64,000 nucleotides of DNA from Micromonospora musae (GTDB lineage: Bacteria > Actinomycetota > Actinomycetes > Mycobacteriales > Micromonosporaceae), in assembly GCF_003626635.1 (NCBI RefSeq), contig NZ_RAZT01000006.1, positions 186,001 to 250,000 of the forward strand, in the 5' to 3' direction. Each line of letters opens with the position of its first letter. Positions within the stretch are counted from its first letter, which is position 1. The notes beneath the pieces are model-generated. The model did no database searches, had not been told where the DNA came from, and was given only the letters and a program-made list of their open reading frames with translations. This document shows, piece by piece, positions 8,118 to 17,118 of the stretch. Position numbers and translations under genes: made by a program.

Positions 8118-10913
8118 TCAGTGCTTCTTGAACACCGGCATGGTGTCCAGCGTGGTGGTGATGTTCTGCGTGGTGCCGCCCCGATACGTCTTCCCGGTGA
8201 AGATGTCGGTCCAACTGTTGCCCGGCGGGAACCACACCGACGTCGTAGCGGTGTTGCCGGGCGTGGTCACCGGTGCCACCAGGTAGTCCGGGCCGTAGAG
8301 GTACTCGGAACCGGCGGTGGCGTACGCGGCCTGCTCATGCGGGTAGGCCAGGTACATCGAGCGGACGATGGGCGTACCCGTGCGGGTGGCCTCCTTGGCG
8401 GCGGCGTAGGTGTACGGCAGCAGCTTCTCCCGCAGGTTCAGGAACTTCTTGGCCGACGCCTCCGCCGCCGGGCCGTACTGCCAGGGCAGCCGGTCGCTGT
8501 GGTTGGAGTGCAGCCGGTCGATCGGCTGGAACGTACCGAACTGGACCCACCGGGCGTAGAGGTCGTCGGGCAGCTTCGTGCTGCCCGGCTCGCTGCCTGG
8601 CTCCTGCAGGCCGCCGGTGTGCCCGCCGATGTCGTGGCTGACCGCGGCCAGCCCGGTCGCGGCCGACTCGCCCGGCGTGTAGCCGACCTGCATCTGCAGG
8701 GTCTGCCAGTTGGAGACGGTGTCGCCGGTGAAGTGCAGCGTGGTGCGCTTGTCGGCCCACGGGCCGGTCGGCACCGGGGTCGGGCTGCTGTAGCCGCCGG
8801 CCTGCAACGATCCGTACGCCCGGGAGAAGGCGAAACCGGTCTTGTCGGCGTACTGCTGGTTGATCCAGGCGTCCGGGGTCACCCCGGCGAGGGAGGACTT
8901 GGAGTTGTCGCAGCACCAGTCCATCCACCAGAGGTCCGGGCCCTTGCTGCCCTTCGGCACCATCCCGTCGTGCAGCTGCAGGTACGCCTTGAGCTGATCC
9001 GGGTCGCCGAAGTCGAACGCGTAGCAGTCGGCGCCGCCGTTGCAGCCGACGCGCTGCAGCTTGCCCTTCGCGGTGGCCTGCGCCTGCGCGAACTTCGGGT
9101 CCGAGCCGAGGATGCTCGGGTGGATGTTGATGCCGGTGTGCAGACCCTGCTTCTTGGCCCAGTCGAAGAACGCCTTCGGGTCGGGGATCCGGGTGGGGTC
9201 GATGCTCCAGCCGCTCCACTTGTTCGGCGCCTTGACGTCGGTGTCGAGGACGAGCACGTCCATCGGCACACCCTCGGACTTGGCCCGGGCCACGAGGTTC
9301 TGGAACTCGGTCGCGGTGCGGTCGTAGTACTCGGACCACCACACCCCGTACGCCCACTCCGGCAGCAGCTTCGTGGGCCCGGTCAGGGTCGACAGCTCCT
9401 TCAGACCACGGGTGAAGTCCTGCCCGTACGCGAAGACGTAGCCGTCCTGCTCGGCGGCGGGCCGGGGCTTGGTGTCGCGCAGGGCCGAAGCCGAGTCGTC
9501 GAGCAGGTACCAGCCGTCCTGGTAGAGCAGGCCCGCGGAGGTGAGCGCGGAACCGGAGACCCCGTCCAGGCCCCGGCGGTAGCCGCCGAGCGGCGCGTGC
9601 GGGGCGAGCAGCGGGGACTTCGCGCTCGTGACGGCGACCGTGTCCACGTTGACGTTGCAGCTGGCGTCCGTGGGGCAGCCCAGCGTCACGGTGTTGGTGC
9701 CGCGGGTGAGGTGGACCGGGACGGAGATCGTGTTCCAGTAGTCCCATCCGCTGGTCGGCGGAAGGCTCGCCGTGACCGGTGCCGCGGTTCCCGCCGTGAC
9801 CGACATGGTGCGCGTCTGGCTCGGCTGGGAGCCGGCCTGGCCGTTGGCGTAGCGGATCTGCACCCGGTAGTCACCGGCGGACGGCACGTTCGTCACGGTG
9901 AGCGCGGCGGCGGACGTGGTGCTCTCCAGGCCGGCGAGGAAGCCCGTACCGGAGGCGCCGTTGTGGTCGTTCGCGGGCTTCGCACCGCCGGTCAGCGCGC
10001 CGGTCTCCGCCTCGCCGAGCGTCCCGAACGGCAGGGGCTGTGGCTGGGGTGCGGCCGGCGCCGGGAACGGTTCGCCCGGGTTGACCACCGCGAGGCTGTC
10101 GATGTTCACATTGCCGGAGTCGTTGGGACCCCGCAGGACGCTGATCTCGTGCCGGCCCGCGGTGAGGTCGACCGGCACGTTGGCCAGGCCCCAGGTGTCC
10201 CAGTTCGCGGTGGGCGGCAGCGTCAGCGTGCGGCCGGGCTCGCCGTCGACCAGGACCGTCAGGGTGCGGTCCACGGTCTGGCCGTCACCGCCGGCGCTGT
10301 TGGCGTAGCGGACGGTGAGCTGCTTCGTGCCATCCGCCGGGGCGTCGAGCGCGAACTTGACCGAGTCGCCGGAGGAGGTGAAACCGGCCGCGAACCCGCG
10401 TCCGGTATATCCCCGGTGGTCGGTTGCCACGCCGGGGCCGCTGAGCTGCAGCGCTTCGGCCTCACAGAGCGCGCCGAGGGCGCAGTCCGGAGCACCGCGG
10501 CCGGCCCAGGGCTGGGCCTGCACGACCTGCTTGCCGGTCTTGAGCTGCACGGTGAGGTTGTCCGCGGTGAACGCGCCCGAGCCCACCTGGTAACGCAACG
10601 TCATCGCGCCGGTGTCGATGGTGAGCCAGCCGTGGTCGACGTGCTTCGTGAAACGCGTACGGGGGAAGTCGTCGCGCCCGACGGCGTTGAACGTGGCGGC
10701 GTCGGTGAACTTGCCGTCCTTCTGGTACTCGGTGCGGATCAGGGTCGGGGAGAGCACTTCGAAACGTGCGTTCCCTGACCGGACGGCTCCGTCCTTCGCC
10801 TGGTTGTGGCTGGCCTGGGCCGTCGCGGACGGAACGAGTGTCAGCCCCGTGATGAGAATGCCGGCCGCGGCGGCTGCTGTCGCGCGGCGGCGGCGTGGAC
10901 CCCGATAGAGCAA
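8118..10913 (-). CDS. Secreted GH31 glycoside hydrolase with two inserted carbohydrate-binding modules
   Basis: A 931-residue exported enzyme that cleaves alpha-linked sugars (alpha-glucosidase/xylosidase group; exact substrate unknown). A signal peptide of ~33 residues is followed by the GH31 N-terminal beta-domain (~48-130). That domain is interrupted by two CBM35/CBM6-like modules (~150-278 and ~298-430, each starting EAE and ending in NVNIDSLAV or NVNVDTVAV), and resumes at LGGYRRGLDG with GLLYQDGWYLLDDS (~442-474). The catalytic barrel follows LLPEWAYGVWWSEYYDR. D665 in LWWMDW is the expected nucleophile and D731 in HFTGDT the acid/base, with SHDIGGHTGG after it. TTG 10913 is used because GAGGAG lies six bases upstream. 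A perfect palindrome lies 38-51 nt upstream of the start. Confidence 0.9.
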   Translation of the reverse strand: MLYRGPRRRRATAAAAAGILITGLTLVPSATAQASHNQAKDGAVRSGNARFEVLSPTLIRTEYQKDGKFTDAATFNAVGRDDFPRTRFTKHVDHGWLTIDTGAMTLRYQVGSGAFTADNLTVQLKTGKQVVQAQPWAGRGAPDCALGALCEAEALQLSGPGVATDHRGYTGRGFAAGFTSSGDSVKFALDAPADGTKQLTVRYANSAGGDGQTVDRTLTVLVDGEPGRTLTLPPTANWDTWGLANVPVDLTAGRHEISVLRGPNDSGNVNIDSLAVVNPGEPFPAPAAPQPQPLPFGTLGEAETGALTGGAKPANDHNGASGTGFLAGLESTTSAAALTVTNVPSAGDYRVQIRYANGQAGSQPSQTRTMSVTAGTAAPVTASLPPTSGWDYWNTISVPVHLTRGTNTVTLGCPTDASCNVNVDTVAVTSAKSPLLAPHAPLGGYRRGLDGVSGSALTSAGLLYQDGWYLLDDSASALRDTKPRPAAEQDGYVFAYGQDFTRGLKELSTLTGPTKLLPEWAYGVWWSEYYDRTATEFQNLVARAKSEGVPMDVLVLDTDVKAPNKWSGWSIDPTRIPDPKAFFDWAKKQGLHTGINIHPSILGSDPKFAQAQATAKGKLQRVGCNGGADCYAFDFGDPDQLKAYLQLHDGMVPKGSKGPDLWWMDWCCDNSKSSLAGVTPDAWINQQYADKTGFAFSRAYGSLQAGGYSSPTPVPTGPWADKRTTLHFTGDTVSNWQTLQMQVGYTPGESAATGLAAVSHDIGGHTGGLQEPGSEPGSTKLPDDLYARWVQFGTFQPIDRLHSNHSDRLPWQYGPAAEASAKKFLNLREKLLPYTYAAAKEATRTGTPIVRSMYLAYPHEQAAYATAGSEYLYGPDYLVAPVTTPGNTATTSVWFPPGNSWTDIFTGKTYRGGTTQNITTTLDTMPVFKKH

Positions 10914-10950
10914 GTTGCACTCCTCGTCGTATATGGAGGAAATGGGTCAA

Positions 10951-10964
10951 TGACAACGTTGTCA
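10951..10964. promoter_or_regulatory. LacI-type operator
   Basis: TGACAACGTTGTCA is a perfect 14-bp palindrome with the central CpG typical of LacI-family operators. It lies 38-51 nt upstream of the TTG start of the GH31 gene, where it would block transcription until an inducing sugar releases a repressor. No LacI-family regulator gene is present nearby, so the repressor must be encoded elsewhere. Confidence 0.75.
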
Positions 10965-10965
10965 C

Positions 10966-11422
10966 TAGTCCGAAACACCTGTCAACGAATCTTGGAGGGT
11001 GTCCCTGCTCTCTTCCGCCAGGCCCTGCAATCGTTACCCAGGCAGCGCCGGCCCGCCGACCCGTAGGAGCCGGTCCTGGGGCGCGAGCTCCTCGACCAGC
11101 CTGTGCAGCTCTCGCTCATGGTGCGGGAATCTTCGTGCCAGGCTCACCGACTACCTCGATGAGGCTCGGCTGAAGCAGCCAATCTCGCCGGCCGTCGATC
11201 CAACTATCCGTCACTCGTCCCACCCGCCGAACCCGGGACTGCAGGCCCAACGCCCGCCCGCTCGCGGTCCGCACGATGCCCTCGCGCACCGCTCACCACG
11301 AGCGCCCGCGCAACCAGGCGTGCCGAGCTAGGAGAGCTCGTTGGCCACTGCTTTGGTCTGGCTCATTGCTGTGGCCGCTGCTGTGGACAGCTCCGGCTGC
11401 ACCCTCGGTACAGTGCGCTCCC
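10966..11422. other. Gene-poor stretch with a possible small remnant
   Basis: No convincing gene fills this 457-base interval. On the minus strand, 11034-11147 can encode a 37-residue peptide (GTG start, containing HHERELHRLVEELAPQDRLL) that looks like the tail of a small actinobacterial hypothetical or antitoxin-like protein. It has no clear upstream part and may be a remnant. Confidence 0.3.
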
Positions 11423-11731
11423 ATGGCCGAACGCGTCTCCGTCGACGATCTGGGAATCTGGGTCATGCGCCCCCACGGGACTACGGGACTTCCCTGGGTG
11501 GAAGTAACCAGGGTCGCCGTGTACGTCTCGGTGTTGCCCCCTGACGGTCGGCGCATCGTATGGATGGACGCCACGCATGTGTCGGGTGAGTTCGTGGAGA
11601 TCAATAGCCTGACCGACGGGTTCGAGGAAGCCGTGGCCGCTGTCATCTCCCGGTCGGGTCGCGGCCCGGTGGACCTGGCCCGCTTGCATTCGTCGGATCC
11701 CCCTGTCGAGATCTATCGCGCGGAGGGATAG
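11423..11731 (+). CDS. Hypothetical protein, 102 residues
   Basis: A small soluble protein without a recognised family. It starts MAERVSVDDLGIWVMRP and alternates short hydrophobic strands with charged turns (VEVTRVAVYVSVLPPDGRRIVWMDATHVSGEFVEINSL), followed by an amphipathic helix (GFEEAVAAVISRS), suggesting a compact alpha/beta fold. The ATG is the first start after a run of noncoding-looking sequence, and TACAGT at 11409-11414 could serve as a -10 element for a nearly leaderless transcript. No neighbour shares its strand closely, so it appears to be a single-gene unit. Confidence 0.55.
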   Translation: MAERVSVDDLGIWVMRPHGTTGLPWVEVTRVAVYVSVLPPDGRRIVWMDATHVSGEFVEINSLTDGFEEAVAAVISRSGRGPVDLARLHSSDPPVEIYRAEG

Positions 11732-11901
11732 GAAGGCCACGATCCGTGCCGACCGCCCGCAAGGCGTCTGACCCCGTAACGGCACCGAATCGCGCCATGC
11801 CGCTACCGACGGCGTGACGGCCTACCTCGCGGGGACGCAGAGATCTACAACATCACGGACGCCGCCGTGCGCGAGGACCCGCGGCCCGAGCCGATGCTGT
11901 T

Positions 11902-12297
11902 CTACAGGTCCATCGCGTAGACCAGGACCTGCCGACAGGTATCCGGCTGCACCGTCTCGCGCTCCAGCGACATGCCCAGCTTGACCATCACCCGCGCAGA
12001 CGCCTCGTTGCCGACGACGTGGATGCTGACCAGCCGCCGCAGGCCGAGCTCGGCACGGGCGTGGGAGACAACAGCCTCGGCCGCCTCGGTGGCCAGGCCT
12101 CTGCCCCAGAAGGCGCGGCCGAGCCGCCAGCCGATCTCCACGGCCGGCATGATCTCGGCCAGGAAGGCTGGTACCGCCAGTCCGGTGAAACCGGCCAGCT
12201 CGCCGGAAGTGGACATTCTCGCTGCCACAAGGGGCCACCGACCGTTACCCCTTTCAGATCCGCCGAAGAGGTCACCCAAACGACTGCTGCTCGCCAC
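11902..12297 (-). pseudogene. 5'-truncated GNAT (RimJ-type) acetyltransferase
   Basis: The open frame encodes the C-terminal ~115 residues of a RimJ/RimL-like N-acetyltransferase: GRWPLVAARMSTSGELAGF, then VEIGWRLGRAFWGRGLATEA (acetyl-CoA loop), then VSIHVVGNEASARVMVKLGM. The usual first ~60 residues (the RLLLRPW...D region) are missing. The upstream minus-strand sequence carries no matching frame before a stop near 12320. The only start is a weak GTG at 12297. I read it as a decayed gene, although a short functional protein cannot be excluded. Confidence 0.6.
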
Positions 12298-12562
12298 GGC
12301 CTACGCCGATGGCAACCGCCCGCCCAACGGCGTCGACCACGTCGCGGAGGCCTTGTCCACCCTCGGCGCGTCCAGGCCGACCGCGTCATTCCTCATCAGC
12401 AGGCATGGAGAGCCACTGACATCCACTCAGAGCTGCTCACGAGTATTTTCGTCATTTATCACAGATTATTCCGCTTCCCGCCACTTGTAGACGGGCGGCA
12501 AGGCCCGAGCCACGGCGACGACCCGGCGGCGCCGAAATGATCAGGACCAGGGTCGACGGGCT

Positions 12563-12580
12563 AAACACTGTGTTTAAACA
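12563..12580. promoter_or_regulatory. Palindromic operator for the hydrolase/TetR operon
   Basis: AAACACTGTGTTT (12563-12575) is a 6-1-6 inverted repeat overlapping the self-complementary TGTTTAAACA (12571-12580). It lies about 50 nt before the hydrolase start, with a possible -10 TATGGT at 12586-12591. Site and spacing fit autoregulation by the TetR protein encoded second in the operon. Confidence 0.6.
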
Positions 12581-12626
12581 TCGTGTATGGTTCCGTGGAG
12601 AACCTGGACCTCGATCTGGATAAGTG

Positions 12627-13340
12627 ATGAGCAACTCGACTTTTCTCCTCGTACACGGCGGGCACCACGGCGAGTGGGTTTGGGCGCCGCTTCAGAACGC
12701 CATGACCGAGCGCGGACTCGCCAGCCGCACGGTGACACTGCCCAGCGCGGTCACCGACGTCGACAAGGGCGAGCCGTACCCGGGCATGTATGACGACGCG
12801 AAGGTGATCCGGGACGCGATCGCCCAGATCCGGGGCGATGTGATCGTCGTTGCCCACTCGTACGCCGGCGTTCCAGTCACGGAGGCCGTCAGCCGCGACT
12901 CGAACGTCGTACACGTGGTCTATGTCGCCGCCTACATGCTCGACGTCGGCGAGAGCATGTTCGGCACGCACGGCGTGCCGTCTCCGGAATCGCTGAGCGG
13001 GCTGCGCCCGGCCGCGAACCCGGACCTCAACCTGCCGCTCGCCTTCTATGACGGCGACCCGGATAACCCGGACACGGCCAGGGCTATCGCGCGGCTCGTG
13101 CCGCAGAGCGTGCGCGCCGACTTCGAGACGGTTACCCGGGCGGGCTGGCGCCAGGTGCCGAACAGCTACGTGATCCCGACACATGACCTCTCCCTTACGG
13201 GCACGGTCGCGGAGCAGCTGGCCGAGCGCGCCGATCGAGTCTTCCGCGTGCCGGGCAACCACGCGCCGTTCTGGTCGAACGTGACGGAATTCGCAGATTT
13301 GCTGGTGAAGATCGATGGCCTCGTTCACGCGGCGCGGTAG
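12627..13340 (+). CDS. Alpha/beta-fold hydrolase (esterase type)
   Basis: A 237-residue soluble hydrolase of the small esterase group that includes plant MES-like and pyrethroid hydrolases. The oxyanion-hole motif is LLVHGGHHGEWVW (8-20) and the nucleophile elbow AHSYAG places Ser at 78. An acidic residue follows in the PTHDLSLTG area, and the C-terminal RVPGNHAPFWSN carries the catalytic His. ATG 12627 is preferred; a GTG directly before it adds one residue. It is the first gene of an operon with the TetR regulator (26-nt overlap) and an SDR, under a palindromic operator. The set probably processes a small ester or lactone that also acts as inducer. Confidence 0.85.
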   Translation: MSNSTFLLVHGGHHGEWVWAPLQNAMTERGLASRTVTLPSAVTDVDKGEPYPGMYDDAKVIRDAIAQIRGDVIVVAHSYAGVPVTEAVSRDSNVVHVVYVAAYMLDVGESMFGTHGVPSPESLSGLRPAANPDLNLPLAFYDGDPDNPDTARAIARLVPQSVRADFETVTRAGWRQVPNSYVIPTHDLSLTGTVAEQLAERADRVFRVPGNHAPFWSNVTEFADLLVKIDGLVHAAR

Positions 13341-13962
13341 GGCGGACGACGGCGGGCAGGCGACCACGGACCGCCGGATTCTGTTGGCGGCGGAGCGCCT
13401 CATTGAGCAGGGCGAGCGGTACACCGAGATCACGGTGCAGCAGATCCTCGCCGAGGCGGGCATCTCGCGGGCCACGTTCTACGCGCACTTCCGCGACAAG
13501 ACCGACCTCATTCTGCGGCTTACCGCAGAGCTACGGCAGCAACTGCTCGATATGGCGCGGGCCTGGGATCCCGGCGCGGGTGAGGATGGCGCCGATCGGT
13601 ATACGCGGTTCTTCGTCGACGTCATTGCGCTGCACCGACGGAAACGGCTTCTACTCGCCGCGCTGCGCGAGGTTGCCGGTTACGACGCTGCGGTGCGTGG
13701 CTTCTACACCGCAGATCTGGAGGGCTTCGACGAGGCCGTGCTGGAGACTCTCGTCGAACAGCAGCGGGCCGGCAAAACCCCTGCCGACCTGGACCCCGCG
13801 GCCGCCAGCCGGGTGATCGTCTGGGGTGGTGCGCAGGCCATCGCCCGCCACATCGAGGTGGACGACGGTAGCGGCGACGCGGCATTCGCCCGGGAACTCG
13901 GATGGATCTGGTGGTACGGCGCCTATCGCCGGCCACCCATCAGCAAGGAGAAAGCACAGTGA
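13315..13962 (+). CDS. TetR-family regulator
   Basis: A 215-residue repressor. The N-terminal DNA-binding domain includes RILLAAERLIEQGERYTEITVQQILAEAGISRATFYAHFRDK split over residues 21-62, with the recognition helix at about 50-59. The rest is an all-helical ligand-binding and dimerisation domain (residues ~70-205). The start lies inside the 3' end of the hydrolase gene, so it is translationally coupled to it. The stop overlaps the GTG of the SDR. The palindrome at 12563-12580 is the natural target, making this an autoregulated catabolic or detoxification operon. Confidence 0.88.
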   Translation: MASFTRRGRADDGGQATTDRRILLAAERLIEQGERYTEITVQQILAEAGISRATFYAHFRDKTDLILRLTAELRQQLLDMARAWDPGAGEDGADRYTRFFVDVIALHRRKRLLLAALREVAGYDAAVRGFYTADLEGFDEAVLETLVEQQRAGKTPADLDPAAASRVIVWGGAQAIARHIEVDDGSGDAAFARELGWIWWYGAYRRPPISKEKAQ

Positions 13963-14731
13963 ACCATGGAATTCCGGCTCACCCCTTGGCCGGTCGCACC
14001 GCTCTCGTGACCGGCGGTGGACGCGGCATCGGTGCGAGCATCGCAGGACTGCTCGCCACGGCCGGCGCCCGGCTCGCGCTCGCAGGACGGTCGCAGGAGT
14101 CATTGCTTGAGGTAGCCGCAGGCCTGCCGGATGACACCGTAACCATCGCCGTCGACCTGGGAAAGTCCGGCGAGGCCGAGCGCTTGTTCACCACCGCGGT
14201 CGAGCAGCTGGGCCGCGTCGACATCCTGGTGAACAACGCGGCCGCCGAGAACTTCACGCTCGGCAGCGAGCTGACCGAAGACGAGTCCGACGAGATCTGG
14301 CGAATCAACACCCGGTCGCCGCTCATCCTCGCCGGGCGCTTCGCCAAGCACATGGGCGCGAACGGCGGCGGCAGCATCGTGAACCTCTCGTCGGTGATCG
14401 GCAGTGAGCGGGCCATCGCCAACCAGAGCCTCTACGCCACCACGAAAGCGGGCGTCGACGGCATGACGCGTGCACTGGCCGCCGAGTGGGGTAAGCAGGG
14501 CGTACGCGTAAATGCCGTTCGCCCCGCAGTGACCCGGTCGGACATGTCCGCCGCCATCTTCGCCAGCCCCAACCTCACCGAGACTCTGACGGCGCAGTAC
14601 GCCCTCGGCCGGATGGGAGAGCCGAGGACATCGCCGAAGCCGTGCTGTTCTTCGCCTCCCCAGCCAGCTCCTTCATCACAGGGCAGACCTTGAGCGTCGA
14701 CGGCGGGTGGATCACAGCGCTGGTCCACTGA
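13959..14731 (+). pseudogene. SDR oxidoreductase interrupted by a -1 frameshift near its C-terminus
   Basis: A short-chain dehydrogenase that would be 257 residues if intact. The NAD(P) motif TGGGRGIG (18-25), the NNAA motif (92-95) and catalytic S144/S145, Y159 and K163 are present. GTG 13959 is supported by AAGGAG at 13947-13952 and overlaps the TetR stop (GTGA). After ALGRMGEP one base appears missing around 14621-14626. The read frame runs to a non-SDR tail and stops at 14693, while the next frame continues with the normal ending EDIAEAVLFFASPASSF ... SVDGGW and stops at 14731. A lost G in CCGGAG to CCGAG explains it. This is either a sequencing error or a recent inactivation; the catalytic core is complete. 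Confidence 0.8.
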
Positions 14732-15037
14732 ATCCGTGACCTCCTCGATGAGGTCGGCGGCCACGACAGTGCGCCAGGTGAAAGCCGCCGTCACAGGCCC
14801 GATCTCCAGCGAGTTAGGCAACACCGGGCGATCAACGTCCGGCAGGACTGTCCGTTTGCACAGCGACCACAGCCGCATCCGCGCCTGCCCGCCCTCCCTG
14901 GTAGGCGCTGCTCGACGTGACTGGGCTGGTCGTGATCCCTCGAAGCAGCAGTACGCGCGGGCGCTGCGCACGCTCCTACTCCCTGAGCCTCATGGATGCC
15001 GAACGGCAGCGGCTCGCCACCCGAATCCAGGTGCTCC
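14732..15037. other. Intergenic stretch without recognisable gene
   Basis: About 300 bases between the frameshifted SDR and the GyrI-like gene. Open frames exist on both strands, but none has a start with ribosome site or a recognisable domain. I see no clear hairpin. Confidence 0.5.
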
Positions 15038-15679
15038 ATGGCCAAGAAACCCGACGACAAGATCGACTTTAAGAAGAGCCTTGACGCCTACCAGGCGCAC
15101 CGAGGCCGGTTCCGGATAGTCGACGTACCCGACATGCAGTACCTCATGACCGACGGTCATGGCGATCCCAACACCTCGCCCTCCTTCACGCAGGCGGTCG
15201 AAGCGCTCTATCCGGTCGCGTACAAGCTGAAGTTCGCCAGCAAGCGGGACCTCGGGCGCGACTATGTCGTCCCGCCCCTGGAAGGCTTGTGGTGGGCCGA
15301 GGACATGGCCGCCTTCACCGTGGCACGGGACAAGTCGCGGTGGGACTGGACGCTGATGCTCATGGTCCCCGACTGGATCGATCAGACCATGTTCACCACC
15401 GCCGTCGAGCAAACCGGTGCCAAGCGCCGGCCCGCACGTCTCGACGATGTCCGCCTCCAGACGCTGTCCGAGGGGCGGTGTGTGCAGACGCTGCACATCG
15501 GTTCCTTCGACGACGAGGCCGGCTTCCTCGCCCAACTGCATCACGGGTTCATCCCCGAGAACGGGCTTCGCCTGGCCGGAACCCATCATGAGATCTACCT
15601 CAGCGACCACCGCAAGGTCGCGCCAGACAAGCAGCGCACCATCCTCAGGCAGCCGATCACCATCGGCACCGAGGGGTGA
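15038..15679 (+). CDS. GyrI-like small-molecule-binding protein
   Basis: A 213-residue cytoplasmic protein of the GyrI-like/SOUL-fold group that binds small hydrophobic or drug-like ligands in place of a regulator's sensor domain. It opens MAKKPDDKIDFKKSLDAYQA, shows the YLMTDGHGDPNTSPSFTQAV stretch of this family, then EGLWWAEDM and LDDVRLQTLSEGRCVQTLHIG, and ends in LAGTHHEIYLSD...ILRQPI, all family features. Unlike BmrR/MerR-type relatives it has no DNA-binding domain. AGG at 15032 lies close to the ATG; a longer start at 14996 is less likely. A detoxifying hydrolase-like role has been suggested for some relatives, but here the function is open. Confidence 0.8.
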   Translation: MAKKPDDKIDFKKSLDAYQAHRGRFRIVDVPDMQYLMTDGHGDPNTSPSFTQAVEALYPVAYKLKFASKRDLGRDYVVPPLEGLWWAEDMAAFTVARDKSRWDWTLMLMVPDWIDQTMFTTAVEQTGAKRRPARLDDVRLQTLSEGRCVQTLHIGSFDDEAGFLAQLHHGFIPENGLRLAGTHHEIYLSDHRKVAPDKQRTILRQPITIGTEG

Positions 15680-15775
15680 GCGGGATTTCCCGTGGGATCG
15701 GTGTACCAGATATGGGCGCGCTGGCCCGCCTAACAGGGGTCCCGCGTAACACCGTCCGCGTTCGAAACTCCCGCG

Positions 15776-16198
15776 CTACCCACCGGGGCAGCGGTTATCG
15801 CCGCCGCTGTGCTCCTGGCATCTCGTCGGCGGTGGCGGCGCAGGCGGGGGCGGGGCGAGATCCCGGTACGCTCCGGCGGCGACCGGAACGGCAAGTACGC
15901 CGAGACCGAGCGCGATGACCAGGTAGACGGCGGCGGTCCGGCGCAGGAGCCCGCTGCGGGCCACGACGGCGATCACCACCGGGCCGACCACCACCTCGGC
16001 GGCCAAGAGCAGCAGGGCCACGTTCGCCTTACGCGCCAGTGCGTCAGCTCCGACACCCTGGTCACTGTGCTGGTCTGCCCAGCCTTCGAGGCCGAGGGCG
16101 AACATCCACCCGAGCAGCACCAGGCCACCGATGAGCCACGCCACCGTCAGGAGCGCGACGACGCCTGGCGCCCAAGGCGCCGCAGATCGACGATCCAC
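15776..16198 (-). CDS. Small integral membrane protein
   Basis: A 140-residue protein with three likely transmembrane helices: VVALLTVAWLIGGLVLLGWMF, a VALLLLAAEVVVGPVVIAVVA segment and VYLVIALGLGVLAVPVAAG. A loop of about 30 residues (EGWADQHSDQGVGADALARK) lies between the first two, and a Pro-rich tail ends the protein. No family is recognised. The frame begins with GTG and lacks a strong ribosome site, so the start is uncertain. It is in the same orientation as the kinase-like gene at 16558 but more than 350 bases away from it. Confidence 0.65.
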   Translation of the reverse strand: MDRRSAAPWAPGVVALLTVAWLIGGLVLLGWMFALGLEGWADQHSDQGVGADALARKANVALLLLAAEVVVGPVVIAVVARSGLLRRTAAVYLVIALGLGVLAVPVAAGAYRDLAPPPPAPPPPTRCQEHSGGDNRCPGG

Positions 16199-16557
16199 GC
16201 CTGCACGCTATCCAGGAATGACAAGTGAGACGAAGGTGGCAACCGGTCGGCGGCAGATCCGAGGTACCCCGGGCTCGGCGTCGGCACCCCGCTGGGGTCC
16301 TTTCCTCGGGCCGGCCGCCGTCTGGCCCGGCGTCGCGATCGCCGCGCTATGGGAGCGGAGCGCTGGGCGGATTTCCGTCTGTCAGACAGGCGCTTGAAGA
16401 CTGACCAACGCGCCGGACGATGAACGCCGTCAGGAGGGCTCGAAGTTGCCAAGACCAGACCAGCCCCCCGGCTCCATCGGCTACGCGCAGGCACCGCTCG
16501 CACAGAAGACTGTGTCGGGGCCCGTGTTCGTGCTGCCGCAGAACAGCGCAAACGTTG
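16199..16557. other. Intergenic stretch, nothing recognised
   Basis: About 360 bases between two minus-strand genes. No frame with a plausible start, no domain and no strong hairpin were found. It probably carries the promoter of the 140-residue membrane protein. Confidence 0.5.
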
Positions 16558-17118
16558 CTACCGACGGTAGACCTCCGGGATGGCGTCCTTGATCTGTCGC
16601 ACGGTCTCGGCGACGTCCAAACGAGTCGTATCAACACCGACGTATCGATAGTCGGCGTCGGTCGCTTGCCGGATGGTCCGATCTTCAGGAATCAGGTCCA
16701 CCATGTCACGCCAGTCCTGCGTCGTCTGCTTCGCTCTGGTGATCCGCCGGTCGTCACGCACGTCCTTGTCGACCAGGAGCTCAACCATGTACACGGACCT
16801 CGGCGGCGAGAGCGACTGACGAAAGGCAAGGTAGTCCGGGTAGTTGCGTAGGAAGCTTCCGGCGATGACGTTGACGTAGCCAGCGGTCCAGAAGTTCTCC
16901 ACCAGGGCGGCAACGTTACGGCGGAGCAGGCCGAAGAACTCGTCGTCCATCGGGCATGGATTGGTCTGCCCGATATCTTCAGCGTCAATCCGAGCGCCGT
17001 CGGGCGTGTGGGCCAGCAGTTCACGAACGATGGTCGATTTACCGGCACCCTCCTCGCCGTTGACCAGGATGAGACGGTTCCCCAACGTCGGCGAGGCCGG
17101 CCGCTCCGGAGCGAACAT
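16558..17118 (-). CDS. P-loop nucleotide-kinase-like ATPase
   Basis: A 186-residue single-domain P-loop protein of the adenylate/shikimate-kinase-like group (AAA_33/AAA_17 style). Walker A is NGEEGAGKST (20-29), preceded by the RLILV strand. A DAEDIGQTNP segment is the likely acceptor-binding region, and a VELLVDKDVRDDRRITRAKQTTQDW stretch with paired arginines serves as lid. Residue YVGVDTTRLDVAETVRQI near the end matches the final strand and helix of such kinases. The substrate is unknown: nucleoside, sugar or antibiotic are all possible. It stands alone, with non-coding sequence on both sides. Confidence 0.75.
   Translation of the reverse strand: MFAPERPASPTLGNRLILVNGEEGAGKSTIVRELLAHTPDGARIDAEDIGQTNPCPMDDEFFGLLRRNVAALVENFWTAGYVNVIAGSFLRNYPDYLAFRQSLSPPRSVYMVELLVDKDVRDDRRITRAKQTTQDWRDMVDLIPEDRTIRQATDADYRYVGVDTTRLDVAETVRQIKDAIPEVYRR

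Noticed and set aside
8013..10778. A 921-codon open frame on the plus strand, antisense to the GH31 gene
   Set aside because: It is rich in Arg/Val/Gly/Asp repeats typical of antisense GC-rich coding sequence, has no domain, and the opposite strand encodes a clear GH31 enzyme with terminator and ribosome site.
11034..11147. A 37-codon minus-strand ORF as a functional antitoxin
   Set aside because: No partner toxin, ribosome site or upstream domain is visible; at most it is a remnant.
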